A DNA stretch of 64,000 bases. It comes from Myrica gale. Lineage: Eukaryota > Streptophyta > Magnoliopsida > Fagales > Myricaceae. The position numbers and the translations under genes were made by a program. Position 1 is the stretch's first letter; each line of letters starts with the position of its first letter. This document shows positions 13,112 to 22,986 of this stretch, piece after piece. The stretch is taken from NCBI GenBank assembly GCA_963930655.1, contig OZ005604.1, forward strand, positions 17,928,001 through 17,992,000, given 5' to 3'. The notes beneath the pieces are model-generated. The model worked only from the letters and a program-made list of their open reading frames with translations, was not told the origin of the DNA and searched no databases.

Positions 13112-14874
13112 AATATTAAAAGAAAGCCATGCTTTCAGTGTTTGCTTATAAGTCCTAGTGGAAAATAGATGTCAAAGACATCTTATACCCCTTTAGGTTT
13201 ATTCTTGTACCCAAATTTGTCAGAATGTTGGAAATAAAGTTTCTGATTCTTACTTCTCTTTTTGCTTTTAATGTGTGGAGTGCTCAAAACGTATTAACAA
13301 GGTTATGTCCTTTGGTTTTTCTGCATGTAATCATTGGCTGGTTCTATGGAGAACCTTTGTATGGAAAGGTGCATGAAATGGCCTTTTGGGTGACTTAATG
13401 AAGTTTCTAGAGTCTACAATAGGAGAGACAAGGAATATTTGGCAATGAGATCCGATGATGTGATTATGGATTATTTGGTGTATATCATGTATTTTTAAGA
13501 GCTAGGTTGCTCTTGCTCAGACAATGCTAGTTGTAAAGAATAGGTTGAGCTAACTTGTAATGCTGCATACAGCATGTTTACTGCTTTCGTTGAAGGAAGA
13601 GATTCGAGACCTTTAACTATAGTTGATTCCTCTATGATCAATGATTACAGAGCAGAGTTGTTTTAGTTGATCTTTTAGTTTCAAATTTTCGATTGTGGGT
13701 ATGGAAGAAGTCCACTAGGAGCTCGCTCTGTAGGGTGTGCCATATGCCACTGGAAATTCATGATGCTGGGGTGTATGCAGGACTCTGATTTGTCATGTTT
13801 GAGAAGTAGGTGATGCGTCTTAGATTCCGAAGCCTCTTTGGGAAGTATGTTTCGATTTCTACCGAGTCAAAAAAGGAAGCTGCACAAAATATTATTTGGT
13901 GAAATTCATATGCTTTTTTGGCTGGCTTAATTGCCTTTGTCTCATCACCCTCTGTACTGGAAAGGAATCTATAGGAGTATAGGTGTATCATTTTCCAATA
14001 TACAATCAATCTATAGGTGTATCATTTTTCAACATACAATCTAGGCAGTAACGAAACTTGTAAGTACTTGATAATTTACTAGGATAAATATATTTTGCAA
14101 CTTTCAACTATAAGAGTATTAACACTTTACATTTCAATCTATTATTTTTGTTACATTTCACTCACTAACTATTGACTTCAAATATTTTGCATCATCTGTT
14201 AAAATTTTTAGTTAATTTGGATGGAAAATGATTTTATTTTTTGGTGTATAAAATCACAATTTTACCCTCAAAATTTTTTTGGCATGACCATGAGGGTAAA
14301 ATCGTAATTTTGAGACCCATTTATTTTTTAAAAGAAAATTTTAATTGAAGTTGTAAATAGATTGAAGTGCAAAGTGCAAAGAATCTCATAATTATAGGGT
14401 GTAAAGTGTATTTAACTCTAATTTAATTGGTTTCATGAAAATAAAAAAATGGGAGGCCCCACATAGTGCACTAACTCCGGTCCAAGCATTTCTCTTATGT
14501 TTTAACTTTGATTTTCAAAGGGTGAAAATGTCTTTTCCTTGCTTGTCGGGATGCCATCGGGTGCTGGGCGGGAGCCCAAGCATTTCCCTTGTTTAAAACA
14601 CTAGGTTATGTTCGTTTTGAGTAAAAATGTAGGATTTTAGAGAAGTGAATTTTTATGTTGAATAATGTTTTATTGGTGTTTGTAAAGTGGAGAGAGAAAT
14701 AATTTGATGTAATTGTTTAATAAAAAAATATTGGGGTTATGTGAAAAAGTATAGAGAGAGAAAATTTAAGTTGAATAAAAAATTAAAAAACTGTTGGAGA
14801 TTGTGTAAAATGTATTGGTGTTTGTGTTTGAATTTTGAATATGTTCGGTGATAGTTTTGTGAATATACGTTATG
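13112..14874. other. Intergenic with degenerate repeats
   Basis: No gene seen. A region at about 14081-14420 has partly inverted arms built from 'aagtg/cactt' phrases and resembles a worn MITE. The stretch at 14603-14850 loosely resembles the MITE at 14875-15066. Confidence 0.4.
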
Positions 14875-15066
14875 CATGTTTGTGTTGTAAAATTTTTGGT
14901 ATTGGGTTTAATGTTGATATTGGGTTTAGTGAAAAAGTGAAGAGAGGTAATTTTTTATATTTTTTGTAATTTTTTATATTTTTTTATGGGAGAGAGAGAT
15001 TATATTGTAGTATTTTATTGTGAGTTGGTGAAATATTTTGTGAAATTTTCGGTGCAAACGCACCTT
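14875..15066. repeat. Small MITE, relative of 6687-6879
   Basis: Starts gtttgtgttgtaaaatttt and ends near gtgcaaacgcacc. It shares internal blocks with 6687-6879 and contains an internal tandem duplication (attttttatatttttt). It lies directly upstream of the lipase gene, so it may form part of that promoter. Confidence 0.5.
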
Positions 15067-15137
15067 AGAATCCTGAAAATAGTGTGACGCAATCCGTTGA
15101 CAAAGGAGGTTTAAAAGCTCGTCATGTGAAGTCTAAA

Positions 15138-15147
15138 CTATAAAAAA
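15138..15147 (+). promoter_or_regulatory. Candidate TATA box of the LIP2-like gene
   Basis: ctataaaaaa lies 42 bases before the first in-frame ATG (15189), close to normal plant spacing for a short leader. Confidence 0.45.
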
Positions 15148-15188
15148 TGCCATGACCGTGAAGGCTGTTGCGAGAGGAATCAAAGCAT

Positions 15189-17543
15189 ATGAAGATGGCC
15201 GACATTCTGTCGTCAATAATACTAGTTATTCTGTTTTGTGGGTCAGCTGTAGGTGCTAGAACAAAGTTACTTTCAGTCAAAGGTCATTACGGTATCTCTG
15301 CAGTGGCACCAGTGCCCAGTGATGGCATACGTATATCGATGGTGGAGACTCGAGGCTAAGCTTGTGAAAAACATAAGGTAGAATAGCCTCAATATTTTAA
15401 GTCTCCAGTCTACCAGGTATGAGGTTTATTGTAACCACTGGTCCACTGTCCTTCATCGGTTTCAGGTGATAACACAGGGCGGTTATATTCTTAGTATGCA
15501 GAGAATTCCAGAAGGGCGGTCAGGAAAGACTCCAAGAAACAGGCCGCCAGATTTGTTGCAACAGGGCCTCTTGATGGTTTGTAATTATTCCAGAATGATC
15601 AATTTTCTGAGAAGATTTATTCCTCGAATACGTTCATTTCTGTATTACTATGTTATGGTGTTGTGTCAGGATGGGATAACATGGCTGCTATTGCCTCCGG
15701 ACCAATCTCTGGCTTTCCTCTTGGCCGATAATGGGTTTGATGTGTGGCTTGCCAACACCCGTGGAACCAAATATAGCCGTGGGCATGCGTCACTCAGTCC
15801 CAATGAAGCGGTTATTTTTTTTTCTCTGTGCTGCAAGTGATCTCTATAGAATGGCATTTTAAATTCTCCCTAAATGACTGATATGTTCTTCAGGCTTATT
15901 GGAATTGGTCATGGGATGAATTGGTGGCTTATGATCTTCCAGCTACATTCCAGTATGTGCATGATCAAGCAGAACAGAAACTGCATTATGTCGGGCATTC
16001 ACTTGTCAGTTTCATGCATTCTGCTTTCTACATTTTGTCCTTGATCCTTCAACCTTCCAGTAAGGTACTCACTTTTTGAGATTGTCTTTCGCAGGGAACG
16101 TTGATTGCAATGGCTGCCCTTTCGAAACACTTGCTGTTGAAAATGTTGAGATTAGCTGCCTTACTTAGGCCAGTTGCTTTTGTGGGTCAGATGGCCTCAC
16201 CGCTTGCAAGATATGCTGCTGACAACTTCGTTGGGGAGGTAACTTCTAATGCTGTATTATTTAGACTAAGAAATTGAGTCGAAGTGTCGACCTCTTTGAC
16301 GATCTATCTGTTGTCTTATAACAGGCAATATACTGGTTGGGTGTTGATGAATTTGATCCAAGAGGGTAAGCAAGCGAACACAAATTCCGACCTCTTTCGC
16401 ACTAATGCAGTAAGCAGAGGAATTTCACTGCTGTTGTTACATGCAAATTTCAGAATTTGTTTACCATGATTGAACCTTTCATTATGTTGACATTCAATTC
16501 CAATCCTGGAGAAACCCAGCAGACAAAATTGGCTTCTCCAACTTTATTAACTGTAATTGTTTGTTGCACGGAGACCTGGACAAACCGACCTTCTCTTTTC
16601 TCTAATTTCAAAGGTTTTACATTTATTCAAGACATTCATTTTGTACCATTTGGCATGGATTTTGTCCAATCTTTCCAAGAAATTAACCATTTCATGAAGC
16701 ACAGTATTTTTTCGAGGTTTGAATATTTTAATGAAAAAGAACTTATGACAGCTTATTTCTTTCCCTAATCGAACAGGGGGCCTGTAATTAAACTTCTAAA
16801 GGACATCTGCAACAAGCCAGGTGTAGACTGCACCAACTTGTTAACCTCTTTCACTGGTAGGAAATGGTTTAGTGTGATAATTAGCACTCTTATCCCGAAA
16901 AGTAAAAATTTCTTCGAGTCATTGAAATATCTTGTGTGTATATATAGGCCAGAACTGCTGCTTAAACTCTTCCATAGTAGATATCTTTCTCGATCACGAG
17001 CCTCAGTCTACAGCTACAAAGAACATGATCCACCTGGCTCAGAGTAAGTACTCCTGTATAAAGCACGATTGGCTGAACAGACTAAGTTATGTAATCCCCT
17101 TCAAATATAGAACTTGGGTTCAGAATACGGTCTCTGAACCGAGTCGGGTTTTGTTGGCAGTGATTAGAGAAGGCAATATTGCTAAGTACGACTACAATGA
17201 CGCTGATGAGAACCGGAAACACTACGGGCAACTCACTCCTCCGTTGTACAACTTGACTACCATTCCAAAAAAAATTCCTCTCTTCCTCAGCTATGGTGGG
17301 GCGGATGCTCTTTCTGATGTAAAAGATGCGATTCTCTTGCTGGACAGCCTCAAAGATCACGATATAAATAAGCTTGTAGTTCAGTACAGAGAGGAATATG
17401 CGCATGCAGACTATGTTATGGGAGAAAATGCTAAGCAAGTTGTGTATGACCCTCTCATGGCTTTCTTTAGCACCAATGATGATACGGAAAAAATCTGGCG
17501 TCAATATGCTCGACTCACATTGGTATTGGGAAGCAGATATTGA
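15189..17543 (+). pseudogene. LIP2-like: Triacylglycerol lipase 2-like gene with an in-frame stop in exon 1
   Basis: Nine exons join in frame: 15189-15377, 15466-15576, 15670-15810, 15894-16004, 16095-16238, 16325-16365, 16777-16856, 16948-17043, 17161-17543 (432 codons). The protein opens with a signal peptide (MKMADILSSIILVILFCG), then the alpha/beta-hydrolase lipase regions. Catalytic landmarks remain: the nucleophile elbow GHSLG across exons 4-5, the late acidic residue near SYGGADAL, and the histidine near YAHADYVMG. The family (plant LIP2, related to animal acid lipases) hydrolyses lipid esters. The defect is TAA at 15357-15359, directly after VETRG and before ACEKHK; relatives have tyrosine there (GY.C). 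Everything downstream is open, so the lesion looks recent. A weak upstream donor (ATG|GTGGAG near 15342) would skip the stop in frame, so some function cannot be excluded. Confidence 0.85.
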
Positions 17544-17879
17544 ATAGGCTTCCCAAATTTGCTCTTTTCTTTCCACTGAAGAGACATGCTCTGTTGTCAA
17601 GATAATTTTTCTGCTCTACAATTACCTCTTATACACCTATCCGATGAGAAATTTTGTGAACATAGTTGGTTGTCAACATCAGTTTGCTTGAAGGATTGAT
17701 GTAGGGAATGCAAAATTAATAGCATATCCGTTTCCCAGAAATTTACCTGTAGCCTACCTGAAATCTTTTCTTTAACAATAACTTAATGTTGTATTTAGTC
17801 TTTGGTTTTGACAAACATGTTCCCCCCTCTAATTATTGAAAGGAAATAAGATCAAAGTGGATTTGAAATGACTTTCTTT

Positions 17880-18990
17880 CACTGTATATAGAGATTGGAA
17901 ATGGTGTACAAATTTCATGAGATTGGGTTTTGCTGTTGGGACCCTTCCAGTGAGGTACTTGGGTGTCCCACTTATTTCTTAATTGAAAAGATGATGCGTG
18001 AGTTTCTGTGGAAGGGAGCTCAACTTGGAAGAGGAGCAGAGTGGCATGGAATGAGGTGTGTCGGACAAAAAGAGAAGGGGGATTGGTCATTCCAAATTTG
18101 AGAAACTGGAATTATGCAGCTCTTGTGAAACATTTATGGCATCTTTTTACTAATCAAGTGGATTCTATATGGGTGAAATGGTGTAATGATTATTTAATTC
18201 GGGGTAGATCTATTTGGGACATCTGAATCCCTAGGGATAGCTCGTGGAGCTGGAAGAAGATAATGCAGCTCAGGCCCTTGGTAAGAAATTATTTTAGGCG
18301 TGTCCCTAGTAACTCTGTTTGTTGGACTCTCACTGGGGATGGAAAATTCACCACCTCCAATCCATTGTAGCTTTTTCAAGGAACTCGTGAAAAGGTCATG
18401 TGGAATCAGATTGTTTGGTTCAATGGCTATATACCAAGATGTGCTTTTATTCTGTGGTTGGCAATTCGAAACAGATTATACACACAATGCAAATTGAAGG
18501 AGATGAACCTTCTTCCTAACATTAAATGCACATTTTATGATTTAGAGGAGGAAGATCCGAATCATCTATTTTTTGAGTGTACGTTCTATGCAAATTGTCA
18601 TTGGAATGACATTGTTACTTGGTGTGCGACTAACTGGAAAGGGAAGAGCTTGATGTCCAAGGTGCGTAAATTGTGCTTTGCATCTACTGTGTATGTTATT
18701 TGGAAAGAGAGAAATGGGAGACTATAGGGGGAGAGACAACAGTTGGTACGTGTCTACTTAGAGATTATTGCAATGGCGAAGGACCGTTTGAAGTCTAGGT
18801 GTTTCAAGGGAGCTCTGGAGGTCAACCCTTCTCTTGCAGAGAGATGTGGTGCAACTATTGATTTGTATTCTGTTCTATGCTATAGATCTTGCAAATACTA
18901 GTGCTTATGGATTTCTGTTGATAAGGCTTGTCCCTATTCTTGTATCAACTCTTTTTTTTTTTGTTGGAATTCACTTACCTTTACCCCAAA
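17880..18990 (+). mobile_element. Truncated LINE, reverse-transcriptase C-terminal zinc-binding region
   Basis: Broken plus-strand frames read like the region after plant LINE reverse transcriptase: EFLWKG, WVKWCNDYL, IWFNGYIPRCAFILWLA, HLFFECTFYANCHW and VYVIWKERN, typical of the zf-RVT domain. Stops at the codons after SIWDI, SNPL and NGRL and several frame changes show it is dead. The 5' two-thirds of a LINE are missing. An A-rich stretch near 18975-19010 may be its 3' end. Confidence 0.8.
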
Positions 18991-19261
18991 AAAAAGAAAA
19001 AGAAAATTACAACAGAAAGTCTATGAATGGCAATTGTCTTTTGCCTTCTTTTCCGTTTTCCTCTGTTTGTGCCTCTTATTTATTTATTCTCACTTACCCC
19101 TGTTTTAGCCTTAAATCTATTCTTCTTAACTTCAGTCTTGTCCCGCTCCTTTCCATTTGCCAACTCATTAGTGACGCCACTGGTCTCCATATGCTTAACA
19201 GTTATGATATGGCATTCTCCTCCTTATCTACAAAAATTCTAGAAAGAGAAACTCCAAAGCT

Positions 19262-20540
19262 TTTCTTTCCGCAAAGACTAGACGGGAACAGATTCCCTCT
19301 AAAGACAATTTCCTCCGAAGGTACTGGATGGACAACTGAGACTTGAAGTTGCAGATCCAACGGTGAAGAACAGTCCACCTCATTTAAATGAATTTTTTTG
19401 GCTTGGCGGCTCTGCTCCCTCTCTTCATCTTTTTGATGGCTCGGCTCCAAGTTTCAATTCTTATAGCTGCTTTGGCCGCAGCTTTCTCTGACAACTTCTT
19501 CTTCCTTTCCATGACCTGTTTATCTTTTGCAATTTCCTCTTCTCTTTTCATTTCCTTCAACTTTCCTTCATTAACTTCATTGTCCTTGGCACGTTTGTCC
19601 TTCTGTGTCTGCGGCTACAGCTCTTCTATCACGGAAATCTCCTTTTCCTCTACCTTATTATGCTCCACGTGAAGCAAATTTTATGGGCTCTTTAAGCCCA
19701 TGCCCTTGATCCAATTTGTCATTCTCCTTCTCATGCACCCCATTAGTGTCTCCTTCGGGCATAGTTTCCAATGGCCTTGGACCATCTCAAACCCCACAAC
19801 CTCAATAGCCATGGTTGACTACAAGGAAAACCTCAAAACCAGAAAACCTGCAATAGAAAGAAACCCATCAAGAGTAACAGAGACAGAGAGCGAGAATGTG
19901 ATGGAGAACACCCTTTATTTGGCAAAAACAAAGGGCCCCCGGTTCCAGATTTTGGCGAAAAGGGAAATAGAGAAAAAATGGTTTTAGATCTCGATTCCAA
20001 TTCCCGTCTCCCACCCGTTCCCAAGACTCTCTTCTGTGTCTCACTCTCTCGGTACTCCTCCCAAGCGACAGAAAAAACAGAGAGAGAAGTTACTTTTTTT
20101 TCTAGAAAGAGAGAAGTTACTTTTTTTTCTAAGCAACGTGAGATTTCATTTCACCGGAAAAACAACAGTGCTGATTACAAAGGAGCCATCAAGGCCGGTA
20201 CAAAGTACAGGGGCAAAAGAGCCCATAACAGCAAACAGAACATCCGAAAGGACCGTATGATAACTGGCCACAAGGGCCTAAAGTCTAACAGCCACAAAGG
20301 CTGCATACAAGAGAGAAGTTACTTGATTTGTGGGGAACTTGCACGTGAAAAAGAAAATTTGGGGATTTGGGAGCCACAAAGTTGAGCCATTAAGCCATTT
20401 ATCATTTCTATTCATTAAATGAGGTGACCATATAATAGTCGTTGATTTGTTTTTCTTTTAATCTTCACCCTGACTTATGTAGCCTTTGGAATTCCCTCCT
20501 TCGGAGGGAATCCGTTCCCTGACTAGACACCTTAGTGATT
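19262..20540. repeat. Inverted-repeat-flanked repetitive region
   Basis: Sequence at the left (gactagacgggaacagattccctct at about 19277-19301 in shortened form: gggaacagattccctc) recurs inverted near 20495-20530. The phrase cacctcatttaaatg at about 19377-19391 recurs inverted at about 20412-20425. Between them a minus-strand stretch encodes lysine- and glutamate-rich peptides without a named domain, and about 20155-20310 resembles the antisense retroposon at 7579-8298. A 24-base phrase containing gagagaagttactttttttt is duplicated at about 20089-20131. It may be a DNA element that has absorbed retroposon DNA, or two unrelated repeats; I cannot decide. Confidence 0.4.
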
Positions 20541-21222
20541 AGGTACTTGAGAAATGCGTTAGACATCCAACAACAACATATTTTCTGTAACCAATTAAAG
20601 TAAATGGTTAAACATGTTTCAAATGCACCCATATACAAAATATTCAAAATAATTGCATATTGTTTATGGAAGTGAATACAAAACTATTGTATTTAGCAAA
20701 AAAAAAAAAAAGAATACAAAACTATTGTTTTAAGCAAGAAACAAGAAATCGATACAAAGAAAGATCATCAATGAGGTTTCTATATATTCTTTTCATAGGT
20801 AGCCGACAATCCTATAGAAAAAGATGTTAATAAATAGGCATATATAGGTAGTTAAAAGGAAAATAGAAAGGCTACAGAATAGGTTCCTCCATGGTACTAT
20901 TCTTCGTTCCGTTTTTCATGCATACAATTGTGAATGGAACAGTGCATATTTATGCACTTCTTGTACAGAGTAAAGACAAGCCTCTGAAGGACCAGAAAAA
21001 TTATACAAATACAATATCAAGAGTATATTCTGAAAAATTGTGTTGTTTATGTTACACCAGCTGTATCTGTATGAGTAGATGATGATTGTGTTGCCGACTG
21101 TGATGCTGTGTTGGCTGCTGGAGATGATGCTTTACCAAAGGACCAGAAAACTGCTAATTAAGCATTCTCTTTTTCTCTAACTTACGAGTAGTCGAAGGTC
21201 GGAAGGAGATGCACCAGCGAGA
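20541..21222. other. Intergenic with one short poly(A)-linked duplication
   Basis: The 17-mer gaatacaaaactattgt occurs at 20674-20690 and 20712-20728, separated by atttagc plus 14 A. No gene is seen. Confidence 0.45.
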
Positions 21223-21516
21223 TCAACTGGTCCTTCTGTTACCTGTAACTCTCAAATATAAATAATGTTCGGCCTGAAACTGAAGTGATTCTGGGCTGCA
21301 ATATAGCCCCAAGACAATGGGATCGGCCAGGTCATCCTCGTAGGAGCAGTAGCCATTTCTACGCTCTGGTTTCAAGAAGAGCTCCTCGCAGTGAACCGCG
21401 CATGGAGATGGAGATGAAGATGAATTTTCGTGATTAGTGCCACTTCCAGAAAGCCGTAGGAGTTTCTTCTTCAACTTCTGAAAGTATTTGATGATCGTGA
21501 GCCTCTCCATCCTCAT
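21223..21516 (-). CDS. Small protein of unknown function (97 residues)
   Basis: I do not recognise this protein. The frame is open from 21597 down to a stop at 21223. A good TATA motif at 21621-21633 would place the transcript start close to 21600, so the ATG at 21597 would have almost no leader. I therefore prefer the ATG at 21516 (MRMERLTIIKYFQKL); 21510 is also possible, and 21597 would give 124 residues. The protein has a basic N-terminal helix (KYFQKLKKKLLRL), a serine-rich link (SSSSPSP) and a C-terminal part with scattered Cys and acidic residues. It has no membrane segment or signal peptide. The promoter match and clean frame argue for a real gene, possibly lineage-specific. Confidence 0.5.
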   Translation of the reverse strand: MRMERLTIIKYFQKLKKKLLRLSGSGTNHENSSSSPSPCAVHCEELFLKPERRNGYCSYEDDLADPIVLGLYCSPESLQFQAEHYLYLRVTGNRRTS

Positions 21517-21620
21517 AGCCTCATAGGGTTTTATTCTCTGCTTAGTTTCCCATATACTTATGATCGAGATCTTTATCTCTCGCCTCAAGTTTCTCATAGA
21601 TCAGTTTGGCTAGAGCTCGC

Positions 21621-21633
21621 TATTTATATATAC
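21621..21633 (-). promoter_or_regulatory. Candidate TATA box of the small minus-strand gene
   Basis: On the minus strand the sequence is gtatatataaata, a strong TATA match, 105-117 bases before the preferred start codon. Confidence 0.5.
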
Positions 21634-21681
21634 TCGGAACAGATTGGAGAGCTAAGGACTGTTGGCATGATCAGATGGAAT

Positions 21682-21948
21682 CAGGGCCGGCTCAACCCTT
21701 AGCCAACTTAGGCAATTGCCTAAGACCCCATTTTAAGTAAGAGGTCCCATAATTAAAAAAAAATAAAAAATAAAAAAACCCTTAAATGCATTATGAACAA
21801 ATAAATTAAAAATAAATGAGATGTAAGCCCACTTTGTTAGTAATTTTATATCTCAAAAATTTAGAAAAATTATTTTTAAATATATTTTATATAAAAGGCC
21901 TAATTTTTAGTATGGCCTTAGGCCTCATTTTTTATTGAGCCGACTCTG
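21682..21948. mobile_element. hAT-type MITE (267 bp)
   Basis: Ends are CAGGGCCGGCTCAA and TTGAGCCGACTCTG, an inverted pair with two mismatches. Flanks gatggaat (21674-21681) and gacggaat (21949-21956) match at 7 of 8, a near-perfect 8-bp hAT duplication. The interior is A/T-rich without coding potential. Confidence 0.85.
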
Positions 21949-21956
21949 GACGGAAT

Positions 21957-22640
21957 ATATCTGGACGTTGTACATGTGGAGGCTTGCTTGTTTCGTACGT
22001 GAAGCTTGCTTTTCGTTTTGTTGTTTCATACTTATTGAATGAGAGGGCTCGTTAGCCACTTCTTTTTCTTGCTTTTGGAGAGGCTTTTTGCAGCCTTAGC
22101 TTGGAAACGGTTGCGCATGCACCACTTTGTTAGAAAGACATGCATTTTGAATACATATATAAACCGGCAACTGAAGCACAAAGTTTCGGAAAACTATGAG
22201 CTCTCAAAAGCAATATAGCCGTACGTGACCTATCCTCTATAACCTAAAGAATCCTGTTTTCTTCATCTTCTTCTGAATTCTATCAAAGAAGATTCAAAAG
22301 CAATATAGCCGTGACCTATCCTGTTTTCTGGTGACTATCAGCATATCGGTCTGTGTTATTCATTCGTTGTTCCGTTGTTTAGGCTCAAGATGTCATGAAA
22401 TTTGCTTCATTTTACTTGTTCATCTTAAAGGTATAAGGATGGAAGCTGAAGTTACCAGTTGCCTTGTCTTTTAGACATTTCTTCAATTTTCATGATCGAT
22501 AGGCTGTGTCCCCCTCCAAACACTGCATTTGCTTTCGTTTTTTGTTTCCCAAATGAACAATTCATTGCGCTATCATATATAATTGGCCTGGAGAGCGAAC
22601 GTAACCATAGCCCATAGGTATGGGGTCTCCGACTGAGGAG
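21957..22640. other. Distal upstream region of the PDI gene
   Basis: No gene seen. The phrase 'caaaagcaatatagccg' appears twice (about 22206 and 22289), a local duplication. Confidence 0.4.
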
Positions 22641-22659
22641 CCAATAACAAAATGCCACG
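22641..22659 (+). promoter_or_regulatory. ER-stress response element (CCAAT-N9-CCACG)
   Basis: CCAAT at 22641-22645 and CCACG at 22655-22659 are separated by exactly nine bases, the canonical ERSE arrangement bound by NF-Y plus membrane-tethered bZIP factors in the unfolded protein response. It lies about 330 bases before the start codon of a PDI gene, an expected UPR target. A TGACGTGT motif at 22841-22848 could add a second bZIP site. Confidence 0.7.
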
Positions 22660-22986
22660 TGCAACAATTAGCCTTATCTTACTCTGATGAAGCTGAGGAA
22701 ACACGCGGCTGACTATGATTCGTTTGACCTCGTAGTACTAGAAAAAAAAAAAATCCTTGGTCTTTACGCGTGTCCAAACCAGAGCCCAGAAGGACGAAAA
22801 CTCCACGTAGCCATTAATGGCGAATGAGTAATTTTACACCTGACGTGTAAGTCTCTTATTGGTTTGCACACGTAGAGACTTTTTGTTTTTTTTCTAATTC
22901 ACGTAGAGACCCAGACAGGGGTTTTTCTCCGGAGCCTCTGCTCTGAATTGAACTCGCAGACAGGGAGCGAGCGAGAGAGAGAGAGG

